From positions 1 through 9,615 of the forward strand of contig JAJQAT010000244.1 of the NCBI GenBank assembly GCA_021203665.1: a stretch of DNA of 9,615 nt, given 5' to 3'. The notes under the pieces are model-generated. The model was not told the DNA's origin, searched no databases, and saw only the letters and a list, made by a program, of their open reading frames with translations. The stretch comes from Bacillota bacterium. GTDB taxonomy: Bacteria; Bacillota; Clostridia; UBA1381. Below, one piece after another: positions 1 to 6,693 of this stretch (positions are counted from its first letter, which is position 1; each line of letters begins with the position of its first letter). The position numbers and the translations under genes were made by a program.

Positions 1-55
1 TGTAATATATATTATGACTTTTGTGTTAAATTTGCACTTTGTCCGTATGTTTTAC

Positions 56-84
56 TTGAATTTTTTATAAAAATAGGTTACAAT
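56..84 (+). promoter_or_regulatory. Sigma-A-type promoter for the ynzC-asnA-asnS operon
   Basis: A -35 box TTGAAT (56-61) and a -10 box TACAAT (79-84) are separated by exactly 17 bases, each close to the vegetative consensus. Transcription would start near 91-92, giving a leader of about 28 bases before the first gene. That leaves no room for a riboswitch or T-box. The 55 bases upstream are AT-rich and show nothing else I can name. Confidence 0.7.
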
Positions 85-105
85 AAAAATAGCGATATTT
101 TCTTT

Positions 106-111
106 GGGAGG
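106..111 (+). promoter_or_regulatory. Ribosome binding site that fixes the TTG start of ynzC
   Basis: GGGAGG lies 7 bases before the TTG at 119. An in-frame TTG at 104 overlaps this site and has no Shine-Dalgarno sequence of its own, so the start at 119 is preferred. Confidence 0.75.
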
Positions 112-118
112 TAATCTT

Positions 119-295
119 TTGGAAAGAGAGAAAATTGAGAGAATAAACCATCTTGCAAAAAAGGCGAAAACGGTCGGTCTGACGGACGAGGAATTGTCCG
201 AGCGCGACAGCCTGCGCAGAGAATATCTTGATGCCATACGTCAAAGCTTCAAGCAGACGCTTGACAGTATCGAAATAACAGATAAAGGAGAATAA
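119..295 (+). CDS. DUF896 (YnzC/YneD-type) small protein
   Basis: This 58-residue cytoplasmic protein begins MEREKIERINHLAKKAK and contains LTDEELSERDSLRREYLDAIR, the hallmark pattern of the DUF896 family (YnzC, YneD of Bacillus). It is predicted to be almost wholly helical, as two charged helices joined by the G-LTDEE turn, and family members are usually 60-80 residues. The molecular role of the family is not settled; B. subtilis YneA/YneB/YnzC form an SOS-linked cluster, but nothing here points to SOS control. The start is a TTG at 119, chosen because GGGAGG precedes it by 7 bases. It is the first gene of an operon: its stop is 5 bases before the asnA ATG, and the asnA ribosome binding site lies inside its last codons, so the two are probably translationally linked. 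Family assignment is firm; function is unknown. Confidence 0.85.
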   Translation: MEREKIERINHLAKKAKTVGLTDEELSERDSLRREYLDAIRQSFKQTLDSIEITDKGE

Positions 296-300
296 AAACC

Positions 301-1308
301 ATGTCACTGAAAATTCCCGAAAACTATAAGCCCGCGCTTGACGGGCGAGAAACAGAGAGGGCAATTAAATTTATCAAGGATACGTTTCAGCATGAGATTA
401 TTTCAGCATTGAATTTGCAGAGAATATCGGCTCCGCTTTTTGTGCGTCCGGAAACAGGTCTTAACGACAACCTAAACGGCGTTGAGCGTCCGGTGGCTTT
501 TGACGCGCCGTGTATCGGAGGAGCCACTCTTGAGATAGTACATTCCCTTGCAAAATGGAAGAGAATGACGCTCGGCAGATACGGATTCGGCGCGGGCGAG
601 GGACTTTATACCGATATGAACGCGATAAGACGCGACGAGGAGGTTGACAACCTCCATTCAATGTATGTTGACCAGTGGGACTGGGAGGCGGTTATAAACA
701 AGTCGGAAAGAACCGTTGATACTTTAAAAAGCTATGTCAAGAGGATTTACACGGCGATGAAATCCACGCAGAGCAGAGTATGTCAAAATTATAAGATGAT
801 TGAAAATAATTTCCCCGAGGAGATTACCTTTATAACGACGCAGGAGCTTGAGGATATGTACCCCGACATTGACCCCAAGGAAAGAGAAAATAGGCTTTTG
901 CGCGAGAAAAAGGCGGTATTCCTTATGCAGATAGGCAAGGAGCTTAAATCCGGCAAAAAGCACGACGGCAGAGCGCCGGACTATGACGACTGGGAGCTTA
1001 ACGGCGATATAATAGTTTACTATCCCTTGCTTGATATGGCATACGAGCTTTCGAGTATGGGCATAAGAGTTGATGAGGATTCACTTGTATCTCAGATAAA
1101 AATTGCCGGCTGTGAGGAAAGATTGGAGCTTGACTTCCATAAAAAGCTTATAAACAAAGAGCTTCCCTACACAATAGGCGGCGGCATAGGTCAGTCGAGA
1201 CTTTGTATGTTTATGCTCGGCAAGGCGCATATAGGCGAGGTGCAGGCATCGGTATGGCCCGATGAAATGCGCAAGGCTTGCGCGGAAAAGGGAATTAATC
1301 TACTATAA
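301..1308 (+). CDS. asnA: Aspartate--ammonia ligase (asparagine synthetase A)
   Basis: It makes L-asparagine from L-aspartate and free ammonia with ATP cleaved to AMP and pyrophosphate, in the cytoplasm. The protein has 335 residues, against about 330 in E. coli AsnA, so it is full length. AsnA shares its fold with class II aminoacyl-tRNA synthetase cores. Visible family signatures are RPETGLNDNLNGVERPV near residues 49-65, VDQWDWE at 123-129 and GGGIGQSRLCMFMLGKAHIG at 293-312, where the Arg of QSR matches a class II motif 3 arginine. ATG 301 is preceded by AAAGGAG about 10 bases upstream, inside the end of the DUF896 gene. asnS follows after 24 bases with no terminator, so one transcript encodes synthesis and charging of asparagine. 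This enzyme uses ammonia directly, unlike glutamine-dependent AsnB, which suits an ammonia-rich habitat (inference). Confidence 0.97.
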   Translation: MSLKIPENYKPALDGRETERAIKFIKDTFQHEIISALNLQRISAPLFVRPETGLNDNLNGVERPVAFDAPCIGGATLEIVHSLAKWKRMTLGRYGFGAGEGLYTDMNAIRRDEEVDNLHSMYVDQWDWEAVINKSERTVDTLKSYVKRIYTAMKSTQSRVCQNYKMIENNFPEEITFITTQELEDMYPDIDPKERENRLLREKKAVFLMQIGKELKSGKKHDGRAPDYDDWELNGDIIVYYPLLDMAYELSSMGIRVDEDSLVSQIKIAGCEERLELDFHKKLINKELPYTIGGGIGQSRLCMFMLGKAHIGEVQASVWPDEMRKACAEKGINLL

Positions 1309-1332
1309 CTGAAAGGACTAAATTTTGCAATT

Positions 1333-2736
1333 ATGAAAACGATTATAAAAGGTCTGTACAGGAACACGGACGAATACGGCGGCAAGGAAATAACAATATC
1401 GGGCTGGATAAGAAATATAAGAATATCAAAGAATTTTGGATTTATCGAGCTTAACGACGGCAGCTTTTTCAAAAATCTTCAAATAGTAATCGAATCCGAC
1501 AAGCTTGATAATTTTGCGGAGCTGTCAAAGCTGAATATCGGCTCGGCAATCACGGCAGCGGGCATACTCGAGCTTACGCCCGAGGCAAAGCAGCCGTTTG
1601 AATTAAAGGCGCAGTGCGTTGAAATCGACGGCGCGTCAACGCCGGAATATCCTCTTCAAAAGAAAAGGCACAGCTTTGAATATCTTCGCACAATCGCGCA
1701 TTTAAGACCGCGTACAAACACGTTCTCGGCTGTTTTCAGGGTGCGCTCGATGATTGCGTACGCGATACATCAATTTTTCCAAGAGAGAAACTTTGTATAC
1801 GTGCATACGCCGATAATCACCGCGAGCGACTGCGAGGGCGCGGGCGAGATGTTCCGCGTCACGACGATGGATCTTGACAATCTTCCGAAGAACGAGGACG
1901 GAACCGTTGATTATTCAAAGGACTTTTTCGGCAAGCAGGCTAATCTTACGGTGAGCGGACAGCTTAATGTGGAAACATACTGTATGGCGTTCCGCAATGT
2001 GTACACATTCGGACCCACGTTCCGCGCGGAAAATTCCAACACGGCGCGTCACGCGGCTGAATTTTGGATGATAGAGCCGGAAATCGCGTTTGCAGATTTG
2101 CAGGACGATATGGAGCTTGCAGAGGATATGCTGAAGTACATTATTAACTATTGCCTTGAAAACGCTCCGGAGGAAATGCAGTTCTTCAACCAATTTATAG
2201 ACAAGGGACTCCTTGACAGGCTAAATCACGTCGTAAACAGCGATTTTGCTCATGTAACCTACACGGAGGCTGTCAGAATACTGGAAGAGGATTCAAAGGC
2301 GGGTAAGGTTAAATTTGATTATCCGGTTGAATGGGGCTGCGATTTGCAGACCGAGCATGAAAGATACCTCACGGAACAGGTGTTTAAGCGCCCACTGTTT
2401 GTAACCGATTATCCTAAGGAAATCAAGGCTTTCTATATGAAGCTTAACGACGATAAAAAGACAGTCGCGGCGATGGATTTGCTTGTGCCGGGCGTCGGTG
2501 AGATTATCGGCGGCAGTCAGAGAGAGGAAAATTACGACGTGCTTGTGGAAAGAATGAGAGAGCTCGGACTCAGCGAGGAGGATTACGCTTTCTATCTTGA
2601 CCTGAGAAAGTACGGAACAAATAAACACGCGGGCTTTGGACTCGGCTTTGAAAGAGCGGTTATGTATATTACGGGAGTATCCAATATACGCGATGTTCTT
2701 CCGTTCCCGAGAACAGTCGGCACCGCCGAATTTTAA
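1333..2736 (+). CDS. asnS: Asparagine--tRNA ligase (AsnRS)
   Basis: It attaches asparagine to tRNA-Asn in the cytoplasm, using ATP. The 467-residue length is normal for bacterial AsnRS. An N-terminal OB-fold anticodon-binding domain (about 18-100, with ISGWIRNIR at 22-30) precedes the class IIb catalytic core. Motif 1 is around FVYVHTPIITASDCEGAGE (154-172), motif 2 is FRAENSNTARHAAEFWMIEPE (230-250), and motif 3 is GLGFERAVMYITG (436-448) followed by NIRDVLPFPR. NSNTARH and the NIRDV...FPR ending favour AsnRS over AspRS. The best ribosome site, AAAGGA at 1312-1317, lies 15 bases before ATG 1333, which is longer than usual. An in-frame ATT at 1330 would be three bases nearer, but ATG fits best. 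It is co-transcribed with asnA, so the product of one enzyme is the substrate of the next. A direct AsnRS also means the cell need not rely only on AspRS plus the GatCAB route for Asn-tRNA. Confidence 0.97.
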   Translation: MKTIIKGLYRNTDEYGGKEITISGWIRNIRISKNFGFIELNDGSFFKNLQIVIESDKLDNFAELSKLNIGSAITAAGILELTPEAKQPFELKAQCVEIDGASTPEYPLQKKRHSFEYLRTIAHLRPRTNTFSAVFRVRSMIAYAIHQFFQERNFVYVHTPIITASDCEGAGEMFRVTTMDLDNLPKNEDGTVDYSKDFFGKQANLTVSGQLNVETYCMAFRNVYTFGPTFRAENSNTARHAAEFWMIEPEIAFADLQDDMELAEDMLKYIINYCLENAPEEMQFFNQFIDKGLLDRLNHVVNSDFAHVTYTEAVRILEEDSKAGKVKFDYPVEWGCDLQTEHERYLTEQVFKRPLFVTDYPKEIKAFYMKLNDDKKTVAAMDLLVPGVGEIIGGSQREENYDVLVERMRELGLSEEDYAFYLDLRKYGTNKHAGFGLGFERAVMYITGVSNIRDVLPFPRTVGTAEF

Positions 2737-2747
2737 GAGCTATTTAC

Positions 2748-2769
2748 GGGAGGCTTGACACAGCCTCCC
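2748..2769 (+). terminator. Candidate intrinsic terminator after asnS
   Basis: GGGAGGCT (2748-2755) pairs with AGCCTCCC (2762-2769), an uninterrupted 8-bp GC-rich stem with a 6-base loop, starting 11 bases after the asnS stop. The downstream tract TATTATGTT is only partly T-rich, so termination may be incomplete. Confidence 0.55.
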
Positions 2770-2783
2770 TATTATGTTAAAAA
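2755..2783 (+). promoter_or_regulatory. Possible promoter for the TPR gene, overlapping the asnS hairpin
   Basis: A perfect -35 hexamer TTGACA (2755-2760) sits in the loop of the hairpin. Seventeen bases later is TAAAAA (2778-2783), a weak -10 matching four of six positions. Transcription would start close to 2790, just before the ribosome binding site. The weak -10 and the overlap with a terminator make this tentative. Confidence 0.3.
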
Positions 2784-2809
2784 AATTACGATAGGAGCGG
2801 GGAAATATT

Positions 2810-3619
2810 ATGAGTTTTCTGTATATAATTTTGGGAATTATTGTTATCGCGTTGGCATTTAAGTTTAACACATGGCTCGGCGTCGCGGTTATCGCCGCGC
2901 TTGTTATCTACGGAATATATCATTTTATACCGTCGTATTACGCCACAAAGGGAAATCAGGCGTTCGCCGCGGGCGACGAGGACGCGGCAAGGGAATGGTA
3001 TAAAAAGGCGTATGACACCGGCAGAACAAATGTAAAGCTGAAAACGTACTACGCGTATATACTTCTGAGAACGGGTTACGCCGATGAGGCTGAAAAGGTG
3101 CTCGACCCGATAATAAGAGTAAAAAATTTGGCGCCGGAAAAGAAAAATCTCGCGAAACAGCAGAGATGTATGGTGTATTACAAGCAGGGAAGAATAGACG
3201 AGGCACTCTCCGACGCGATGTCGATTTACGACAGCGGATTTAAAACCTCGAGCCTTTACGGACTTTTGGGATATTTAAAAATACTCCACGGCGACTCGCT
3301 TGAGGAAACTCTCGCCATGTGCGAGGAGGCGTATGATTATGACAGCGACAACAGGGATATTGCCGATAATTTGGAGCTGTGTCTGTATAAAATGGGACGT
3401 TATGAGGAAGCGGAAAATGTTTCCGATAAGCTCATGGAGAATAACGACAATTTCATAGAGGGCTGCTATCACGGCGCGCAAATTGCGGTCAAGCGCGGTA
3501 ATTATGAAAAGGCAAAGAAACACCTTGATAAGCTCGCACAGTGCAAACGCTCCGGAATGACGACAATAACCGAGGAGGAAATTGAAGCTTTAAGACAAGA
3601 GGTCGAAAATCATATTTAA
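2810..3619 (+). CDS. Membrane-anchored tetratricopeptide-repeat protein
   Basis: The 269-residue protein starts with two hydrophobic segments (about 3-18 and 22-40) joined by the short polar turn KFNTW, giving a membrane hairpin with no cleavable signal. The rest is a soluble solenoid of TPR-like helical pairs: 46-76 (NQAFAAGDEDAAREWYKKAY), 80-103 (LLRTGYADEAEKVLDPII), 118-142 (YYKQGRIDEALSDAMSIY), 186-210 (LYKMGRYEEAENVSDKL) and 216-245 (AVKRGNYEKAKKHLDKL). TPR arrays bind other proteins, so this is probably a scaffold on the inner face of the membrane (inference). No catalytic motif is seen. ATG 2810 follows AGGAG at 2793-2797, 12 bases away. It lies between asnS and nadE in the same direction, 61 bases before nadE, but nothing shows that it works with either. 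I do not recognise a named family. Confidence 0.85.
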   Translation: MSFLYIILGIIVIALAFKFNTWLGVAVIAALVIYGIYHFIPSYYATKGNQAFAAGDEDAAREWYKKAYDTGRTNVKLKTYYAYILLRTGYADEAEKVLDPIIRVKNLAPEKKNLAKQQRCMVYYKQGRIDEALSDAMSIYDSGFKTSSLYGLLGYLKILHGDSLEETLAMCEEAYDYDSDNRDIADNLELCLYKMGRYEEAENVSDKLMENNDNFIEGCYHGAQIAVKRGNYEKAKKHLDKLAQCKRSGMTTITEEEIEALRQEVENHI

Positions 3620-3635
3620 AGCCTTGAGCTTATTT

Positions 3636-3664
3636 GGGGACACTAAAACAGGGACACTAAAACC
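3636..3664 (+). repeat. Tandem pair of GGGACACTAAAAC direct repeats upstream of nadE
   Basis: GGGGACACTAAAACA (3636-3650) is followed immediately by GGGACACTAAAACC (3651-3664), so the 13-mer GGGACACTAAAAC occurs twice, 14 bases apart, in the TPR-nadE gap. The nadE ribosome binding site AAGGAG (3669-3674) follows at once. The motif also turns up inside nadE at 3906-3917, and imperfectly at 3997-4009. It could be the remnant of a short dispersed repeat, an operator, or chance. Confidence 0.6.
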
Positions 3665-3680
3665 TGATAAGGAGTAAAAA

Positions 3681-5591
3681 ATGAAGGACGGATTTATAAA
3701 ATGTGCGGCGGCAACGACGGATATACGCGTCGCGGACACCGATTATAACGCGGAAAGCATAATAAAAGCCGTAAACGACGCGGCAAAAAAGGATATTAAG
3801 CTGATAGTCTTTCCCGAATTATGTATAACGGGATATACCTGCGGCGATTTGTTTTTGCAGAAAGCCCTGCTTGACGGTGCAAAGGAAAGTCTTATAAGGA
3901 TTGCGGGGGACACTAAAGACCTCGATATTATAATAATTGTCGGATTGCCCTACGCGGTCAATCAAAAGCTGTATAACTGCGCCACCGTGATAAACGGGGG
4001 ACACATAAAGGGACTTGTGCCAAAGCTGAATATTCCGAATTATTCCGAGTTTTACGAGGTAAGGCATTTCACCGCCGGTGCAAAGCGCGCGGAATATGTG
4101 AATATAAACGGCGAGGAGGTGCCGTTCGGGGCGAATATCCTGTTTAAGACCGACGCGTGCGAGGATTTTGTTCTCGCGGTGGAGATATGCGAGGATTTGT
4201 GGACGGCGCTGCCGCCGTCAACCAATCACGCCGCGGCGGGAGCCACGGTAATAGCTAATCTTTCGGCGAGCAATGAGATTATCGCAAAGGACGAATACCG
4301 CGAGCTGCTTGTAAAGAGCCAGTCCGCGAGACTGTACTGCGGATATATTTATTCGTCCGCGGGATACGGCGAGTCCACCACCGATTTGGTATTTTCGGGA
4401 GATAACATGGTTGCCGAAAACGGAACGATTCTTGCGAGAAGCAAGCGTTTTCAAAATGAATGCGTATATAGCGAGCTTGATTTGGAAAGACTGGTAAGTG
4501 AGAGAAAAAAGAGCAATACCTACACGGTAAGCGCGAATGATGACTATATCAGCGTAAGCCTTGACATAACGCCGTCCGAAACAAAGCTGACAAGGCACGT
4601 CGAAAGGCTGCCCTTTGTTCCGTCGGATAATAAAAAGCGCGAGAAACGCAGCGAGGAAATACTTTCAATTCAGTCCATGGGACTGAAAAAGCGTCTTGAC
4701 CACACAAGGGCAAAAACGGCTGTAGTGGGAGTGAGCGGCGGACTTGACTCAACGCTTGCTCTGCTTGTGACCGCCCGCGCGTTCGACAGCCTAAGGATAG
4801 ACAGGAAGAATATAATCGCGGTAACAATGCCCTGCTTCGGCACAACGGACAGAACGTATAATAACGCGGTAAATTTCGCAAATTCTCTGGGCGTGACGCT
4901 TAAAGAGGTAAATATAAAAGACGCCGTAAACCAACATTTCAAGGATATTGAGCAGAATCCCAATGAGTATGACGTGACCTATGAAAATTCACAGGCGCGC
5001 GAAAGAACGCAAATATTGATGGATATAGCGAACAAAAACGGCGGACTTGTAATCGGCACCGGAGATATGTCGGAATTGGCGCTCGGCTGGGCGACGTATA
5101 ACGGCGACCATATGTCCATGTACGGCGTAAATGTCGGCGTTCCGAAAACGCTTATTCGTTACCTGGTGGATTACGAGGCAAACAGAACAAATAATGAAAT
5201 CTTGAAAAAGACCTTGCGCGATATTTTGGACACACCCGTAAGTCCCGAGCTGCTGCCGCCGGAGAACGGAAAAATATCGCAGAAAACGGAGCATATTGTG
5301 GGTCCGTATGAGCTGCACGACTTTTTCCTTTATCATCTGATGCGTTTCGGCTCAACGCCGGGAAAAATACTCCGTCTTGCCGAAGAAGCTTTTGACGGCG
5401 CATATGACAGAGATGTAATTCTCGCGTGGCTGAAGGTCTTTTACAGAAGATTTTTCGCGCAGCAATTTAAGCGCTCATGTCTTCCCGACGGTCCCAAGGT
5501 GGGAAGTGTTGCTCTTTCTCCGAGAGGCGACTGGCGTATGCCGTCCGACGCCTCTTATAAGATTTGGGCAAAGGAATTGGAACGGCTATAG
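3681..5591 (+). CDS. nadE: Glutamine-dependent NAD+ synthetase
   Basis: It converts deamido-NAD to NAD with ATP, taking ammonia from glutamine. The protein has 636 residues and two domains, as in the long glutamine-using form rather than the short ammonia-only NadE. The N-terminal nitrilase-like glutaminase (about 5-270) shows the catalytic triad Glu46 in FPELCITGY, Lys115 in VPKLNIPNY and Cys170 in EICEDLW; these sit six residues earlier than the Mycobacterium tuberculosis triad, from memory. The C-terminal synthetase (about 325-636) carries the ATP PP-loop SGGLDS (352-357), the GTGDMSELALGW stretch (459-470) and the end motif SPRGDWRMPSDAS (613-625). The start ATG 3681 has an ideal AAGGAG 6 bases upstream. 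The gene follows the TPR gene by 61 bases with no clear terminator between them, so co-transcription is likely. All key residues are present. Confidence 0.97.
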   Translation: MKDGFIKCAAATTDIRVADTDYNAESIIKAVNDAAKKDIKLIVFPELCITGYTCGDLFLQKALLDGAKESLIRIAGDTKDLDIIIIVGLPYAVNQKLYNCATVINGGHIKGLVPKLNIPNYSEFYEVRHFTAGAKRAEYVNINGEEVPFGANILFKTDACEDFVLAVEICEDLWTALPPSTNHAAAGATVIANLSASNEIIAKDEYRELLVKSQSARLYCGYIYSSAGYGESTTDLVFSGDNMVAENGTILARSKRFQNECVYSELDLERLVSERKKSNTYTVSANDDYISVSLDITPSETKLTRHVERLPFVPSDNKKREKRSEEILSIQSMGLKKRLDHTRAKTAVVGVSGGLDSTLALLVTARAFDSLRIDRKNIIAVTMPCFGTTDRTYNNAVNFANSLGVTLKEVNIKDAVNQHFKDIEQNPNEYDVTYENSQARERTQILMDIANKNGGLVIGTGDMSELALGWATYNGDHMSMYGVNVGVPKTLIRYLVDYEANRTNNEILKKTLRDILDTPVSPELLPPENGKISQKTEHIVGPYELHDFFLYHLMRFGSTPGKILRLAEEAFDGAYDRDVILAWLKVFYRRFFAQQFKRSCLPDGPKVGSVALSPRGDWRMPSDASYKIWAKELERL

Positions 5592-5629
5592 CGAGCGTAT
5601 GCATCCGGAGCCCTTTGGAGGTATTTAAC

Positions 5630-5701
5630 GTGAAAAATAATCTGCGCATCTTACCATTATTCGAGACTCGGAGTATATTTATACGCCGTCGTCTCTCATA
5701 A
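5630..5701 (+). CDS. Possible 23-residue small ORF or leader peptide
   Basis: A GTG codon at 5630 lies 8 bases after a strong GGAGG (5617-5621) and opens a 23-codon frame that begins MKNNLRILPLF and ends IFIRRRLS before TAA at 5699. Three successive arginine codons (CGC CGT CGT) lie just before the end. It sits 38 bases after nadE and 70 bases before the transporter start. It could be a real small protein, a leader peptide for the transporter, or the start of a decayed gene: reading on in the frame that continues across its 3' end gives a hydrophobic stretch (LITAICLILFRVIV). I do not recognise it, and without homologues the ribosome site is the only positive evidence. Confidence 0.3.
   Translation: MKNNLRILPLFETRSIFIRRRLS
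5651..5679 (+). promoter_or_regulatory. Candidate promoter upstream of the transporter gene
   Basis: TTACCA (5651-5656) and TATATT (5674-5679) are spaced by 17 bases and match four and five of six consensus positions. This would start a transcript near 5686 with a leader of about 86 bases that contains the GNRA hairpin. It overlaps the possible small ORF, so both cannot be equally important on one transcript. Confidence 0.35.
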
Positions 5702-5739
5702 CGGCAATCTGCTTGATTCTTTTCCGCGTTATCGTTTGT

Positions 5740-5755
5740 GCCGCCGCAAGGCGGC
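5740..5755 (+). other. GNRA-tetraloop RNA hairpin just before the transporter ribosome site
   Basis: GCCGCC (5740-5745) pairs with GGCGGC (5750-5755) around a GCAA tetraloop, an unusually stable small RNA stem. It ends 5 bases before the GGAG ribosome site of the transporter and has no T-run, so it is not a terminator. It could block or shape translation start, or protect the mRNA end. Confidence 0.5.
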
Positions 5756-5760
5756 GGAAT

Positions 5761-5764
5761 GGAG
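5761..5764 (+). promoter_or_regulatory. Ribosome binding site that fixes the TTG start of the transporter
   Basis: GGAG lies 7 bases before TTG 5772. The earlier in-frame TTG at 5736 would begin inside the hairpin, has no Shine-Dalgarno sequence and would add a charged, non-family extension (CRRKAAEWRIN). Confidence 0.65.
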
Positions 5765-5771
5765 AATTAAT

Positions 5772-6626
5772 TTGAAAAAGGGCAGAATATGTCTTGTATT
5801 GTCGGCGTTTATCTACGGACTTGCGCCGCTTTTGGCGAAAATTGCATATGAGGGCGGAGTAAACGGTATGACGCTGACTTTTTTGCGTACAGTGCTGACT
5901 GTTCCGCTCTTATTTGTTTTAATGCTTTTGAGAGGCCGGAGCTTTAAACTGACATTGCGCGAGATAGGCAATATTGCAATTCTTGCGGTTTTGGGCGGCT
6001 CGCTGTCAGTGATTTCGCTGTACGCCGCGTATGATTATATATCAACGGGACTTGCCACAACGCTGCATTTTATCTATCCGCTTATAATAGTCATAGCTTC
6101 CGCCTTGATTTATAAGGAAAAAATCACAAAAATGAAGCTTGCGGCGGTTATGCTTGTAACCGTCGGAATATTTCTTTTCGTCGACATTGCCGACAGAGCG
6201 GATAAAATCGGCGTTATACTGGCGGTGCTGTCGGGTGTTTTTTACAGCTTTTATGTTATCTATATCGACCATTCGGGACTCAGCAAAATGGATTATATCA
6301 AGCTGACCTTTTATCTGATGATTATTATGAGCGCCGGAACGCTTGCTTTCGGGTTGGCGACAAAAAGCATAGGATTTTCCGAGATGAACGGCTTGTCGTG
6401 GACGTTTTCCGCACTTATTTCGATTTTGATAACGCTCGGAGCGATACCGCTTTTTCAAGCCGGAGTGCGGTATGAGGGAGCGTCCACCGCCGGAATCATA
6501 TCCGCGTTTGAACCGATAACCACAATAATTCTCGGCGTACTTTTCCTGGGAGAAACAATGGGACTTACGCAGTATTTCGGCGGCGCGCTGATAATCGCCG
6601 GAGTTATAATCGCGGAAAAATATTAA
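5772..6626 (+). CDS. EamA/DMT-superfamily membrane transporter (DMT-type permease)
   Basis: This 284-residue polytopic membrane protein has about ten hydrophobic segments in two EamA repeats (roughly 5-137 and 147-282). The first repeat shows LTFLRTVLTVPLLF (35-48), and the second ends with EPITTIILGVLFLGE (247-261), the typical EamA signature. Relatives export amino acids, metabolites or drugs, or move sugar-type solutes; the substrate cannot be read from the sequence. The TTG start at 5772 gives MKKGRICLVLSAFIYG, a normal family beginning with positive residues before the first membrane span. The gene is separated from nadE by 180 bases holding its own candidate promoter, so it may be expressed separately. 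It converges on recR, with a shared terminator between them. The family is certain; export of a small metabolite is only a guess. Confidence 0.9.
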   Translation: MKKGRICLVLSAFIYGLAPLLAKIAYEGGVNGMTLTFLRTVLTVPLLFVLMLLRGRSFKLTLREIGNIAILAVLGGSLSVISLYAAYDYISTGLATTLHFIYPLIIVIASALIYKEKITKMKLAAVMLVTVGIFLFVDIADRADKIGVILAVLSGVFYSFYVIYIDHSGLSKMDYIKLTFYLMIIMSAGTLAFGLATKSIGFSEMNGLSWTFSALISILITLGAIPLFQAGVRYEGASTAGIISAFEPITTIILGVLFLGETMGLTQYFGGALIIAGVIIAEKY

Positions 6627-6630
6627 AAAT

Positions 6631-6690
6631 AAAAAAGCGCAAGCCTTCCACCGCTTCCCGCAATCGGGAAGCCAAAGAGACTTGCGCTTA
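6631..6690 (-). terminator. Nested-hairpin terminator between recR and the transporter
   Basis: AAGCGCAAG (6635-6643) pairs with CTTGCGCTT (6681-6689) as an outer 9-bp stem. Inside it GCTTCCCG (6653-6660) pairs with CGGGAAGC (6665-6672) around a CAAT loop. Read on the - strand the outer stem is followed by TTTTTT and more T-rich sequence, an excellent intrinsic terminator 4 bases after the recR stop. On the + strand the following bases are TTAAAATT, so termination of the transporter transcript would be weaker. Confidence 0.8.
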
Positions 6691-6693
6691 AAA

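Noticed and set aside
1..118. T-box or riboswitch upstream of the asparagine operon
   Set aside because: The promoter at 56-84 leaves a leader of only about 28 bases, too short for a T-box, and no T-box consensus is present.
1915..2628. Open frames on the - strand within asnS
   Set aside because: asnS is complete and highly conserved through this region; the antisense frames have no ribosome sites or recognisable motifs.
3636..3664. CRISPR-like repeat array
   Set aside because: Only two short units with no spacers and no cas genes nearby.
3620..3680. Promoter before nadE based on TTGAGC at 3624
   Set aside because: No acceptable -10 box lies 16-18 bases downstream, so I did not annotate it.
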